64,000 bases of DNA from Acanthosoma haemorrhoidale (lineage: Eukaryota > Arthropoda > Insecta > Hemiptera > Acanthosomatidae): the NCBI GenBank assembly GCA_930367205.1, contig OV884011.1, positions 165,147,226 through 165,211,225 on the forward strand, read 5' to 3'. A program made the translations under genes and the position numbers. Under the pieces are notes generated by a model. The model ran no database searches and was not told where the DNA came from. It saw nothing but the letters and a program-made list of their open reading frames with translations. Positions 34,064-47,550 of the stretch are shown piece after piece (the stretch's first letter is position 1; the number at the start of each line of letters is the position of its first letter).

Positions 34064-34592
34064 TAACAACAACTTTATTATGATAAAATTACAATCTGGG
34101 CAATAAGTAAATGTGATAAATTATCTCATTCATACCATATTTACAATATTCATTCACTCGCTCATTCATACAATATTTACAAACAGTCCAGAGACCTCCT
34201 AAGTATACATGGTTGTCACCTTCCTAAATATTCATTCTCACCTTGAATGCGAAAGAGGAAGCGTAGTCTTGGGAAGTCCCCCAAGATCCTCCGTCAGCAG
34301 CGTCACCGGATACGAACCAGTGGAGGCTGACGAAGAGCGTGAGAGCCACAGACGCTCAGGACATGATTGGAGAAACTGGCCATTGCAAGGACTCCCACTG
34401 TTACGCCTTAATAGCAGGTAACGAGGCCACTGCCATTTAAGTCTCCGAGGAGAATTATAGGGATGAGTGGTGCAGTGCAATGACTATGCAAGGGGATTAG
34501 GGTGGTTGGATAGGTTACTATGGAATTTCATGAACTTGAAAGGGATGAGTTCGAGAAAGTAGAGTATATTAAATGATCTTAATATGAAGGAT
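34064..34592 (-). mobile_element. Jockey-type LINE family A, 5'-truncated copy (A4)
   Basis: Reverse-strand 3' UTR and end of ORF2, collinear with A2 and A3. Compared with A5, about 25 bp around the GGGCAATAA block differs, and 20 bp of extra sequence lies near 34222-34240. Truncated at about 34592. A TTAACAACAACTTTATT tail marks the 3' end. Confidence 0.83.
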
Positions 34593-37500
34593 TGATTCAT
34601 CGAAATAACTTTGTTTGTTTTAAATTGTTCACTTCTAAAGTTCTGAATGTAAAATTTTTGGGATAATAGTGACCTGGTATCTTGAACCTAAATTCCTATC
34701 CAAAAAGAGAAGTGCCGAGATAGGTGCTCTAGACATTTCTAAAATGTACCCATCAATGATTTTAACTTTGATCGCAAATATTTCGTGGATGGAGAGCCCT
34801 GTGGAGACAACTGCACAATCAAAAGTGAATAGCCTATAGGTACTTCATTTTTTGCGATTTTCAATCAAATTCATTGACGTATTGTGAGCAATATTCGTTG
34901 CTGTTTCCAATTTTCGAGGTAGTTTGGAACTATCCTCATGTAACGATTAACTCTTGTATGTGAAATAAGAAATTTGTTTATTTCCACAATTAACGTATTT
35001 ACCTTGATGAGAGTAGTATGTACTAGTTATCACAATACATACTGCCTGGTAGTTGATGACCTAATAAAACAATTGTAAGTCAAATTTGTTCATACTATTG
35101 TAAATAATGGTAAATTTACTTAACAATGGTATATCCTTATATGAATTTAAACATACGAGTTAAATTTGTATTCAATTAATCATCCATTGAATCAAGTACA
35201 TGTGGTCTTCTAAACTTTTGACTTCTACAGACTATTCTAGAATATCTCCTAAGCTGATATGACGCTTGAATACACTTATCGCTTTTCGTTTTTTTTCTGC
35301 GCTAATGTTGGTTTGCCTAAAAGTTAGTAACTTTCTGCTAGCAGGAGTGCTCAATCGTTTCCATGAATAAATTATCTTCCATGAATAAAGCTTTACCCTG
35401 ATTTAGTGCTTTATGACTCGATGATTGATAGCAAGAGCACTGTCAATATTAAAACGTATTTTCAACTAAAATCAGTGAAAGCTTACGTATCTATTCTTAC
35501 GCACTTTTATTGTATTTGGTAAATATAGTGGTCCCACAAGAGATTTGTGGTTGTTGGTTAAGATTAATAATACCTTTTTGTCTTCCTACAAATCAATACA
35601 TTTATTGTCATTGCAGTGTCACTAGTTAAATAATCTTTGTAAAGGAGAGTAGTTTAAAAGAAAAACTTTATTATGAAGTACAAGCAAAACACTGGTATAT
35701 ACAAATATTAAGAGCTATGTTACTACATACCGGGTCGGTTGTTGGGGAACGAGTGCTTGGGAAACAAGTGGGGACTGGGACTAAAGCTGAGACATATGTG
35801 TATAAGAGAAGGGTAGTTCTGGGAAGTGGGAAGGAGGTCTTGGAGGGATGCGGTCGCTTACTTAAAAAAAAAAAAAAAACACCAGTGAGTTCCATGAAGT
35901 CACGAGGCAGGTATACACTAGAAGGGGCTTGCTTCTAATATTCTTAGCATTGTATATATAATGATTATTATTATTATTATTATTGGTGCAACTAATAGCT
36001 CTTATCACGTTGGCTTATCATTTATGCTACTTAATTTCCTCATTTTTTTTAATGTTAAAGACATCATGTAATTTTCAATTTTAGTTAAATTTACTTAACT
36101 ATTTTTTGATAAATAAGTACCCTTTCACCCTTGTTTCAGCCATTAGAAGACTTTTCAGAGTACAACTTAATACTCTGATCTTGCTAAAAATAAAAATAAA
36201 TTCATAATATGTAATTAAATTCGTCAGTTAGGAGAACCAATGATTCAGTACTGAGAATAAAGGTGCAATATTTCCAGGCTGTGCTGTGGAATCAATAAAG
36301 TTATTCAACGAACCCTTTATTTGCGCGATACATGAATACCCTTACAGTCAAAACCTTATATAGAATTCTGAAAATTGGTTAGGAATGAAAATTAGTTGTT
36401 ACTAGGAAACGCGTTATAATTAGTCGATTGCTAAAAATAATTGGTTTGTTAAAAGAAAATTACTTAATGGCTAATATAATATCAGGTTAGGTTGTTTAGC
36501 GTGGTTTTGATTTGGTACTACTTCAATTATAACCAGCAATACGGAAAAACCCTATACCGCCCCCCCCCCGTCGACGGTAAAACCTGAGCAATCTTCAAAG
36601 CCTTTGTTAATTAACCTGATAATTCTGGGAATTATTCCGCTAGGAGGTTGCGAAATGACTTTAATCAGCACTTTGATTTGAATCCGACTCGTTAAATTTA
36701 GTAGGCCGTTAGTTTAATAGAGAGTAGAAATGTTCTATTAGAGACTAAATGCGCAAGTGTGCAGGTGGTTTTGGAAACGGTCAAAGGTCAATCTATAGTG
36801 GCTCCATCTATACGTGCTAGATAAAACACGCCATTAGGTCATTACACTTTCTTTTTTCTTTTTTTACACTTTTCAGCACGACCAGTTTTGTCACATTTTT
36901 TTTTCCGTTTATTGCTTTCCGGAATCCATCAAGTTTTTGCACTATGCAGTAGGACTCACTTTGGCACTTAGGCGTTAAGGCGTCTTAATGCCCGGTATAT
37001 TTCCGTGGTTGTGGAAACATGTGAATAGCCCCATGCCAACAAATATGATTTAGTTTATTTACGTGATCATAGATGCAGTATTAAATATTAATATATAGTC
37101 CATTGCACATCCACACAAATTGTTTTGGTAAAGTGGTTCTGTATAGTATTTCGTATTAAAAAAATATTCTTATCTGTGTAATTAAACTTTAAGACATTCA
37201 TAACTACTTTTTATGGAGCGAAAATTCTGGTTGTAATCTCTGAATTCAACAGGATTCCACAGAAAATTGAACCTATCGTGAACAAGCCACGATCGCTCGT
37301 TAACGGGGAAATTTTCCTTGTTTTGTGTTCGTGGTTAGTTTGAGTAGTCCAAAGTTGGACAAATACGAGCTGTTCGCATTCCAAACCAGTTACTAATGAG
37401 CCGTTTTTCAATGATCGCTTTGATTCAACAAATATTAAACATAAGCCAAAGCAACAAACTGTTGGTATTTTCCTTATTGGTGCTTTCCTTAACTAGACTT

Positions 37501-40266
37501 TTTTTTTTCGTTTGAGTTTTATTTTTACGAAAAATTATTCTTTGATATAATTAACAAACAAACTAAATAAATAAGCGAAATATTTGGAGGTAGATCCTTG
37601 GGTCTAATGGCAAAGTAAGGTTTGACCTTTCAAACGACGCCCACATTCTTTTCGACCTGTTCCAAACTAGCTCCAGGCAGTGAAATAATTGATTTTACGT
37701 GTGGTCTCTTGTGAACAGAAAATCATATATAGGATTTTAATATCTTATATAATAAACGATACTAATTGTTTTGTTTTTTTATAAATTTATTCTTTAAATA
37801 TTTACATAGGCATAGACAGGTGAGCTCTGTACAGAGAATTACCTATTTCTATTTATGGGATTGGAATTAATTAAATTTCCATCTAGGCAAATAAGAACTT
37901 ATACGCTAACAGTGAATAACACTGTGAAGCATAACTTCGAAGAAAGCGAATAACTCAATTTTTGACGATATAATTATGTTTAGAATAAACAAATTTATTT
38001 CCTTTTACTAAACTAACGTAAAAACTGTCTGTTTTTATAGTCTCGTTTATAAATGCGATTTAGATGTGATCACTAATAATAATTAATTCCAATTCATAAT
38101 ATTTTGGAATTTCATTATCGTCCTGGAATTGCTATTAAATGTTCGGAGGATAATAAAAAATAAATAAATAATAAAAATATAAGTAATAAATAAATAAACT
38201 AAAACAACAATTAAATGTAAAAAAATAAGGGCTACTTTAGGAGAACAAATGCTTTTGTGTGAAAGAGTTTTTAGTACACCCGAAGACGCAACTGAGGCTC
38301 CAAGGCTAGTGAGGAAGTATGATATGGTGCGATTGGTTATGCAGGGGTTATACTATTTAGGCTTAACCAAGATCTTAGTATATTTGCTGAGGGTTATGGA
38401 TGATACTTTAGAAGTATCATTAAGATATGATACCTAACACCAAACTGCTTCATGATAATTAATAAATCGATGATTGTTTTCACTTCCTTAAAAACAAGGG
38501 ATACCCAACTCTTAGCGTTTAATAGGGATAAAAAAGAGTTTTATTTGGGTTCCACCACATCTCTGGAAAAAGAAGTTGTCATAAATGACTGACCTGAATG
38601 TAAATGAGGCTCACCTAAAACAATGAAGTGTAAAATTATAGTTTCACTTTGCCAAACGTTCGAAAAAAAATCAGCTATAACCAGAATAACATGTAAGTGG
38701 GAAGAGGAATAGCGAAATATGGGTAGTAAGTCGCTTGAGATTTAATTGTCCTTGTTCACGTCCACGGAAAATTTCAATCAGAGAAGAAGTAACGTTTTAA
38801 AGAGGCTTGGAAAGACGTAGCAAACCAAGGACCATGAACAGTTGTAAGCGACTTAAAGGAGGTACATGAAGAAGCAGATTAAGCAGGACATCCAAAATAA
38901 AAAAGAAATGTACCAACAGTTTACTGTAGAAGTTCCCAAAATCACATCCTCTATAATTGCTGCAATTTTCACTTCATCATCGACAAAAATTTAAACCTCT
39001 CTCATTATTCAATAAACTAGTTTATTGTTATTGGTTCAAGATATTATTCTATTCTACACTTGGGCTCTGAAAGAGCAACGGAATCTGTAAATAACATTAC
39101 CTGATCTACTATAGCCATTAATAAGAATTCAACTGGCCAAATAAGCCTCCCGATTCTCCACTTGGTTCTGCGCTGAGAGTTGCCCACTCTAAGCAAGTAG
39201 AGGAACCGACTAGAGAGACCTGAGTTAAGAGGAGGAAGGTTCTGGACTATTGACCGGAACAATGAGCTTGAGAAGGGAACCTCAAACGATCCAATCAAGG
39301 CTCACAGTTGGTACAAGTGCCATTCGAACCCACCCACAACCCACCGAGCAGGTAATGGCAATAAACCACCCTAAATTTACGGCGGTGTGGTAAAAATCTT
39401 CCCAGCGAATGGGCCAAGTTTGCCCACAGCCTCGGTGGTAATCTACAGCCCGGTCTTAGAACCTGGTCACACAGATCCTGCCGCAGTGGTTTATGTTCTA
39501 CCTTGTATTTATGTGCGGATTTGAGAGCCGCAAGTACACCTACTTCATGGTAGCGCCATATGGGGCCATGTCTAATATTTGCTGCCTACTTGAGTTCTCA
39601 ACACTTCCGTTGTAGCTAGCAGTTTTTATAACCGCCAGTTTCTACTGATATTTTTAGGAAGCAAGTATGTATTTGAAAGAAAAAGTTACAATCTGCTCTG
39701 ATGGGTCAATGGGGAACTGTGCTAAATGGTCTCATTTAATGGTACAAGAAAAGTAGTTCAATTTTTAAAAAATTGTATTCTTAGACATTTATTAAAAATT
39801 AAAGATCTTCTAGAAAGAAAAAAATGAATATTATATTATTATAAAGAAATTACGAGACAGGAAAAAATTTTCACTGTGGAAAATAATTATAACAGTAAAA
39901 TGCTAAATTTGAAAAAAAAAAAACCGTTTATAACAATAATTTATTTATTTAAAAGAAACAAACAATTAGAAAGTATTATACATCCACTGTACTAAAACAA
40001 TTCAACTAATAAAACATTGTTTTCATCAAACCGTCCCAAAAAAAATGTTACATTAAAAATACTTTAATTCTATTTACTGTTAGCAACGTTTGTTTTGTTG
40101 GCATATTCTTGAATTACTGTTTGTTTTTTATACAGTGTGTATATATCTATAGCTTTGCTAAACCCAATGCATTGAAAAGAAAATAGAATTGGATTTATCG
40201 TTAGCTATTCAAAAGTAAGACTCACCCTTTAAGCTGGGGATAGATTTATGTAAGAATAGTATATTA
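34593..40266. other. Long unassigned AT-rich region
   Basis: About 5.7 kb in which I recognise no gene or element family. It includes an (ATT)n run at 35963-35985. The open frames at 35717-35938, 38249-38437 and 39044-39298 (minus) carry no recognisable motif. The GC-richer part 39110-39620 looks like a degraded repeat but has no partner in the window. Confidence 0.45.
35963..35985. repeat. (ATT)n microsatellite
   Basis: Seven ATT units. Confidence 0.95.
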
Positions 40267-40410
40267 TACTCTGAGCTTGGTCCTAATACATCAAATGCTG
40301 ACAATATCACGCAAAATTCGATTTACACTTTATTAATTTTACAAAATTACTCATTTAGTTAATACTTAATAGTTAGTTTTAAATTTATTTTAATTGACAT
40401 TTGTACTATT
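40267..40410 (-). repeat. Dispersed repeat E, copy 1
   Basis: Its reverse complement matches 46474-46615 along about 142 bp, including the exact word TATTAACTAAATGAGTAATT and GGACCAAGCTC. Family unknown. Confidence 0.87.
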
Positions 40411-40529
40411 ACAAATCTAGTACTGTTTAAGGGAACACCTGATAGTATGAACACCTCACTTAAATACTGTCACTATAATTCCTATCAATGAAATAATACT
40501 ATACCTGACTAAAATATCAATGACGAGAT

Positions 40530-40625
40530 AATATTATGGCTTGGATTCAAACTGAAAACTACGAGTGCAAGCTATAACTGATAAGAGGTGATATCTTCGT
40601 TACATGAACTGGGCAAAAACGTTCA
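40530..40625 (-). other. Possible second tRNA-like (SINE) head
   Basis: The minus strand contains CAGTTTGAATCCAAG, a B-box match (GTTTGAATCC), with a weak A-box candidate upstream. The layout is like 31770-31852, but similarity between the two is low. Confidence 0.28.
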
Positions 40626-41925
40626 GTATATGTATATCAATTGATAAATTATTCTCCATATCGATGTATTGTACATGAGTTGAGAAAGTATATATAGAAT
40701 ATTTACTCATCGTAATAACAGAAGCCCTCAGATAAATATAATTAAGTTGATTCTTGGAACCCCTGGCATCTGTTACTGGCCCTGAGTACGTCAGTAAGGC
40801 GATCTAGATGGCGATGAGTCTAAGAAACGTAAGGACTGTAAAAATGACATTAAAATCATGGAGACTGCTAGTTAGTGCCTGATTCGTCTAGACCATCCGA
40901 TTGGGACGGATAATACGAGCTACATAAACAAGTAATGTTTATGTACTTACGAAAAATTCATGATTGGGCGCCAACAACATTAATTTACTTACTAAGATAA
41001 ACTTAAACAATTTACTTTATTAAGAAGACAATAAGTCTGTTATATAAACAATACCTTGTTTTGTTCCATTGCCCTGAATAATCTGAGAGCATTATTAATA
41101 ATTAGTCGTTTAATTTTTATATAAATGAAAAGGATTCCGGGGAAACAAATTGTAATTCCTCTAAATAAATATGTTTTGTGAGCTATTACCCCCTCCCCCT
41201 CCCTCCAGTAACATTTCCTTGTGATAATTAACTAGTGAAATATTTATTGCATATTGTTAGCGTTGTGTGCGTGTACATCATAAAGCTTGTAATTTACGCA
41301 GACCATTAGATCCTTGAGTCTCACACACTTTGCGGTTTATTTTACATAGTTTTAAAAAAAAATCAATTTTGGTTTCCATAATTACAGCACATTTTTTTAT
41401 CCTCTACCATATTGCAATATACTGTAGTATCTACCTAGTATTTTCTTTATTAAAAATGTAAATTACAACCTTCTTTGCCATTTATACATCTTACTTCTGC
41501 ATTTTTGTGGTTCTATTTTTTTTTTAATACCGTTGATAAAAGGAAAACCTACCCAGAACAATCTACCTTTGTTTTTGTATATGACTCGGGCTTGTGCGGG
41601 TAAAGCCACCTCTAAGTTACATTACATATTGAGTCTTCTCACAAAAGGCTGTAAGGCTACTTGATTCGTCAATTCATATCACCTTGCAGTATATATATAT
41701 ATATATATACGGTATGTTACAGTTCAAATTCGTGTAATACTCCCGCCAAACCACAACAGACTCTTTCCCAAAGAATTTCAGCATTCAACCGTTCCTTTCT
41801 TGCCTGTACTCTCTCTAGAATTCTCAGGCAACCCACCATGCCATTATTACGAATCTTCAAAACCCACCTATTTCTAGCTTGGGAAATATCCATTAATTTC
41901 TACTATCAGGATTTTTATTTTATTA
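40626..41925. other. Unassigned stretch
   Basis: AT-rich, with an (AT)n run at 41691-41710. The 41750-41925 segment has an open frame (AFNRSFLACTLSRI, LLRIFKTHLF) faintly like the extreme C-terminus of some LINE ORF2 proteins. This is too weak to call. Confidence 0.4.
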
Positions 41926-43226
41926 TTTACTGCATATATCGAGTTGTTTGGCTTGAACATTTCCTACTGCATATATAGAGCTGTTTGGCTTGAACTTCCC
42001 TACTGCATATATCGAGATGTTTGGCTTGAACATTCCCTAATGCGTATATAGAGTTGTTTGGCTTGAACCTTCCCTACTGCATATATCGAGCTGTTTGGCT
42101 TGAACCTTCCCTACTGCATATATCGAGTTGTTTGGCTTGAACATTCCCTACTGCATATATCGAGCTGTTTGGCTTGAACCTTCCCTACTGCATATATAGA
42201 GCTGTTTGGCTTGAACTTCCCTACTGCGTATATCGAGTTGTTTGGCTTGAACCTTTCCTACTGCATATATCAAGCTGTTTGGTTGGAACCTTCCCTACTG
42301 CATATATCGAGTTGTTTGGCTTGAACCTTCCCTACTGCATATATCGAGCTGTTTGGCTTTAACCTTCCCTACTGCGTATATCGAGTTGTTTGGCTTGAAC
42401 CTTCCCTACTGCATATATCGCGTTGCTTGGCTTGAACCTTCCCTACTGCATATATCGAGCTGTTTGGCTTTAACCTTCCCTACTGCATATATCGAGTTGT
42501 TTGGCTTGAACATTCCCTACTGCATATATCGAGCTGTTTGGCTTGAGCCTTCCCTACTGCGTATATCGAGTTGTTTGGCTTGAGCCTTCCCTACTGCATA
42601 TATCGAGCTGTTTGGCTTGAACCTTCCCTACTGCATATATTGAGCTGTTTGGCTTGAGCCATCCCTACTGCATATATCGAGTTGTTTGGCTTGAACATTC
42701 CCTACTGCATATATCGAGCTGTTTGGCTTGAACCTTCCCTGCTGCGTATATTGAGTTGTTTGGCTTGAACCTTCCCTACTGCGTATATCGAGTTGTTTGG
42801 CTTGAACCTTCCCTAGTGCATATATCGAGCTGTTAGGCTTGAACCTTCCCTACTGCGTATATCGAGTTGTTGGGCTTGAACCTTCCCTACTGCATATATC
42901 GAGTTGTTTGGCTTGAACCTTCCCTACTGGATATATCGAGCTGTTTGGCTTGAACATTCCCTACTGCATATATCGAGCTGTTTGGCTTGAGCCTTCCCTA
43001 CTGCATATATCGAGTTGTTTGGCTTGAGCCTTCCCTACTGCATATATCGAGCTGTTAGGCTTGAACCTTCCCTACTGCGTATATCGAGTTGTTGGGCTTG
43101 AACCTTCCCTACTGCATATATCGAGCTGTTGGGCTTGAACCTTCTCTACTGCATATATCGAGTTGTTTGGCTTGAACCTTCCCTACTGGATATATCGAGC
43201 TGTTAGGCTTGAACCCTCGTTACTGT
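41926..43226. repeat. 37-bp satellite array, about 35 copies
   Basis: Unit CTACTGCATATATCGAGYTG followed by TTTGGCTTGAACCTTCC (37 bp; the first copies are 36 bp). Units are highly alike. Recurrent variants are GAGTTG or GAGCTG, TGCATA or TGCGTA, AACATT or AACCTT or AGCCTT, and TTTGG or TTAGG or TTGGG. They recur in blocks: a stretch near 42780-42950 is closely repeated near 43010-43200, which suggests higher-order duplication. Because 37 is not a multiple of 3, every frame is visited, and long frames (42174-42362, 42353-42583) encode repeating (I/V)YRAVWLEPSLL-type peptides with no sign of being genes. Confidence 0.96.
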
Positions 43227-45879
43227 ATAGTTTTTACGTTTGTTTATATTTTTTTACTATTAGACTCTTTATAGACTATGTTTATTTATATCGTATATTA
43301 TCAGAAATGTTACTCTTTGTTTGTTTTTTTTTTTGTTGCCAGAATTGATGGTTCTTTATTTTTATTCATAGAAGACTTAGACCCATTTTTTGTTTACTAT
43401 TTATCGTGATCTCAGCAGTGCTGACAATTGTTAACTATTACTTCTTACAGATACAACCTCGTACAATAATAAAAATCATACATTTTAAATATGATTGCAG
43501 TTTCCCTGTTTCTTTGAGGAAGTGTGGACAGTAAGACGGATGCACTATAAGAAGAGATTGCTCTAATTACTGCCCTGTAAAGGAAATGGCGACACGAGTT
43601 AGGTGGCCCTGACAGCCGAAGGTATAAATCTGCCAGCGCGTCCCGAATATTAACCATCCTCCCGCTAAATGGGCCCTCAAGGATATATTACTATTGACAG
43701 TTCCCCCTCCTCCCTACCGCTCTTATATCCTATTATATCTGATTTTCCCGCTTCGCCGATTTACTCCCATTGCCACTCTCCATCTGCATTAATGCATATA
43801 ATTTGAAATGAGTTAGACATTTCCTCCTTTCGCGTGTGAATATCTTTATGATATAATTTAACAGTTGTACAGAAATATGTAGGTAAAATCTGGAGATGTT
43901 AACGCCGAATTTCCTTCGTGCAGTTCCTTTTTCTTTTTATATACGCTTAAGGCTGGTACATGGCAAACAAAAGAGACTGTGTTTCCTCCCACTTCCATGG
44001 CTTCTTCCCATGCCCCTGGCTGGGCGTGGATGCGATTATCCCTCTCTTTTTGTTGGCCATATGAAACCACAATGAGTTTTTAATTAGTAATGTACCGCAG
44101 CCCGTTGCAGATTTATAGAAATACTGTGCCATATTTCGAGCTAATTAAAGTCAATATTATAGTGGTTTTGAATATACGTTTGAGGGAAATTCAATAGTTA
44201 AGACCAAGTGTTTATATATATATATATCATAAAGGAATAATATTTTTGTTTAGTGTAATAGGAATATTTTCATTATTTTCTAAGTGTTGTGTTCATTTTA
44301 TTAAATTATAACGAGTTTCTTTTTTATTTAATAAAATACTGTCATGGTTATTCACATATTGTGTTCTTGTTTACATTTATTTTATATATTTCTCAAGCAC
44401 ATTTATTCATATTGATGCTCTATTATGCCAATAACATGGCCTAAGGAAAGTTATGGTTAGAGTTTTTAATTATTAATTTACATCGGATAAATGATTTTTT
44501 ATCTATCTGTCACGATGAAACTTCGGTGAACGAAATGGGGACTAAATTATCAATCCCAATCAAATGTTTTTGTTTGATTTGTTATTATAGTTTTTATCGT
44601 ATTGTAATAAATATTTATTAACGGCTGACCGTGTTATGATGCTAGTGGCTAGGAAGCGGTCAGCTGGTGTGATGAGGCTTTTCAGAACATAGGCCCTTTA
44701 GAACTGTATAGCCTAGGCTCCAATTAAATAACGCGGTATTTTCCACTATAACTTTAATTAAAATGGACCTGTAACATCTAAAGATTCATGAATAATTTCA
44801 ATTAGAATAATATTTTATTATACATATCTATGCTAATTTCTTTCTTTTTAAGTATTATTACCTTAAAACATAATTTTATACAAACAGGAGGGCTGAATTT
44901 TCCACATAAAAGAATGTCATGGACAAAATACAATATATAAACATATTTGATTTACGAATTAAAGTTAGTAATAGTCCTTGCTGTGCTTTAACAAGAGAAA
45001 CGTTGACTTTTAAATAATATATTGTCTAATAAAAGAATATTTTGGAGATTCTGAAGCTTGACGAACCACCCAAAATGGAAATGTACATAAATGTTATGAA
45101 ATCTTTTCAACACTAGTAGTGCGAACTAAATGATTATAATAATTATGGAATTAATTAAAAATGTCTGAAAAGTGTCTTTGACCAATCAATTCTCATCCTT
45201 TAATGTTTTACCTTTATAAGAATTTTAATACATAACTTTAGCAATAAATATAAATAAATAAATTTAATCAAATCGGACAATGCTAGTCGACGAAGGACGG
45301 TAATCTTTCCGGGATCAAGTAAAGCTTTTCTTCGTCTTATCTCCGGCACTCTAATACCTTGCAGTCAGACCCCATCTAATTTATTGTACCTCTTACTTAT
45401 ATCCTATTATTACAATATATACTCTACCTTTATTATAATCTCATGGATTTTTAAATTTAATATACTTTTTTTTTAATGGATTTCTATCGTAAAATGCTAG
45501 TCTGTATGTCTAATTTTTTTCAAAGAGAAAAAATTGATTTTCTTGGTATCGAATCTCCAGTTCGATATAAATAAGTTCTTTCAACACCTCTCGTTATTAA
45601 GTGATTAAGTACATATCATTGAAAAATGTTACGCATGAGTACATTATAACATACTATAACAAAAATCATTGATAACCAAAAATACAATGATTATATGTCA
45701 TATAATATATATAATTGTAAATAACAATGTCTTTCAAGACAAGCTCTCTCACTTACTCTCCAAGCATTGCATTCTAGTTTATTAACTTTCATCCTTCATC
45801 AACTTACTAAACGTTTTTCCTATTTTCCTTCTTACTTACTTTAGTAAAAAGGCCTTTATCACCTTTATTAGAGTCAGTT
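43227..45879. other. Unassigned AT-rich stretch
   Basis: No element recognised. The segment 43480-44120 is GC-richer, with two overlapping minus-strand frames (43445-43657, 43858-44132) that I do not recognise. Confidence 0.45.
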
Positions 45880-46250
45880 CAGTCCAGTCGCGTATAATGT
45901 GTATCATTATACTTGTTTATTCCATTATATAATTTTTATAAAACATAGGTAGACTCTCACTACCATCCCAAACCCATCCGCCTCCTTTAGGCATCCCATA
46001 CCCCATATCTTTCTCATACATCCTTCAAATGGGACTCCCCTTAGTGAAAGGCACCCATAAATCCAAAATAATTTTCCACATCATATTTTTATGTTTGAGA
46101 GCTATGGGAAAAAAAATAAATAAAATAAAATACCAAAACCTGTAATGTAGCGACGCTACGGGAAATACAAAAATATTTTGTAAATAGATTCGCCTGAGGA
46201 TCTATAATTGTATAAATTACCGGTGAATATAATGTTGCTAGGAAGAAAAA
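45880..46250 (+). mobile_element. LINE family B 3' UTR, rearranged copy
   Basis: Two family-B 3'-UTR blocks appear in an order unlike other copies. The CGTATAATGTGTATCATTAT...TTTATAAAA block (45893-45945), which in the 61-kb copy lies downstream, here precedes the CATAGGTAGACTCTCACTA...AAAGGCACCCAT block (45946-46060). Then come the A-rich segment, the CCAAAACCTGTAATG block and the terminal GATTCGCCTGAGGATC segment (46190-46250). No coding sequence. Confidence 0.78.
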
Positions 46251-46473
46251 AATAAATAAATAAAAAAAATAAATCTTAAGTTACTATCAGATGATACTAC
46301 TTGTAAAAAGATAAGGCTACTTTTGCACTTAAAACATTGAAAAATATATTAATAACAATAAACAATATAATTTTTTGACAAAGAATAAAATTAATGTATG
46401 TTTTATTCGTACCAATATATGTGATCTATCTCAATGATAGCTTACATAGTTACTAAGGTGTAGTAGAGTACAA

Positions 46474-46615
46474 CAGTACAAATTTGAATTAAAATAAATG
46501 TGAAACTAATTATTTAGTATTAACTAAATGAGTAATTTTGTAAAATTAATAAAGAGTAAATCAGATATTGTCATCATTTGAAAAATTATTGGATCATTGG
46601 ACCAAGCTCGGAGTA
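46474..46615 (+). repeat. Dispersed repeat E, copy 2
   Basis: Inverted partner of 40267-40410; see that entry. Confidence 0.87.
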
Positions 46616-46719
46616 CACCACTTACTAATTTAGGATTTGCCTGTCAGGGCCAGAGGTGGGAGGAGAAATAGCAACCATTTGTAGTCCCTGTGTTTCTTTA
46701 GGAAATTAGGATTTACCCC

Positions 46720-47550
46720 TGTAGCGATTGCCAATCACATATGTAAATTACCCTATGCTCTGGTGCATAATGTATTATAATATAAATGCAAATCTTTGTA
46801 AACTTCTTGTAATAAATCATAGAGAGGTCTGTAGTCGTGAAACAGGTAACAGAGGGACGAAGGTCCTGCAATAAAACCTGAGAGGATAAGCCACTGCCCC
46901 TAATAAAATAGACCCGGGCAGACCTTCAGTCTCTGTTCCGGGGTCATAAAATCTAAAGCCATGCCAATAAACAGTCCTATAGGGGACGAGCGGTCACGTA
47001 TCGCTCGGTAGGTGTGACATCATAAAACACACCCTTTTAGGCCAACAGTCATAAAACTTAAGGGGGATTAGCCACCTGGGCATCATAAAACATACCCCCT
47101 GCAGCCAGGCTCCGCCTTCCAGTAGGAAGGGGTGACGGATATTTAAATCAAGGGCTTTCGCCCTGCAGAACCACTCTTTTTCCTAGTCTCCTCAGGCGCA
47201 CTACTTGGTCGCTTTACGCCAGGGCCGCTTGGCCCTGGTAGACTCTACTCTTCTCCAGTCTCTGCATCTCGACAGTCGCGATACTCCAGGGCCCTGGGGC
47301 CCTGGAATCTTCCACTAGTCTACTGTCTCTCTGCCACACCTCTGGGCAGTCACCTCACCGCCTCTAGCAGACCTCTGACGACTTGTACTATTACGCTGCC
47401 GATCTCTCGCCCGAACTCTGAAAACTGGTCTTATTCTTTATGAACCTCTGAACCTCATCCTGAACACAGTGTATTGTCGGGACACATCCCTATCAATAAA
47501 TGGAGTCAGATATTAACGCCGACATGGATCATGGTTCACTTGCACTTGTC
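46720..47550 (+). mobile_element. Family-C-related LTR (C5)
   Basis: Starts TGTAGCGATTGCCAATCACA like the other family-C LTRs. It has the repeated CATAAAAC words, the CCTTCCAGTAGGAAGGGG block, a TATTTAAATCAAGGG element resembling a promoter, and near its 3' end CCTATCAATAAATGGAGTCA with an AATAAA signal. It matches the reverse complement of C1 over most of its length. The final 80 bp or so diverge, and neither the CCCGACA terminus nor a TSD was found, so the right boundary is approximate. Confidence 0.75.

Noticed and set aside
38700..39030. Suspected transposase remnant
   Set aside because: Translation in all frames gave no mariner, hAT or LINE motif.
39290..39350. Possible tRNA/SINE B box (reverse complement of CCATTCGAACCC)
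   Set aside because: The last consensus base is wrong and no A box lies at a suitable distance.
42174..42583. Repetitive YRAVWLEP-type proteins
   Set aside because: They arise because the 37-bp satellite has few stops in some frames; they have no start context or non-repeat part.
41926..43226. CRISPR-like array because of regular 37-bp units
   Set aside because: The units are contiguous with no unique spacers, and the context is eukaryotic.
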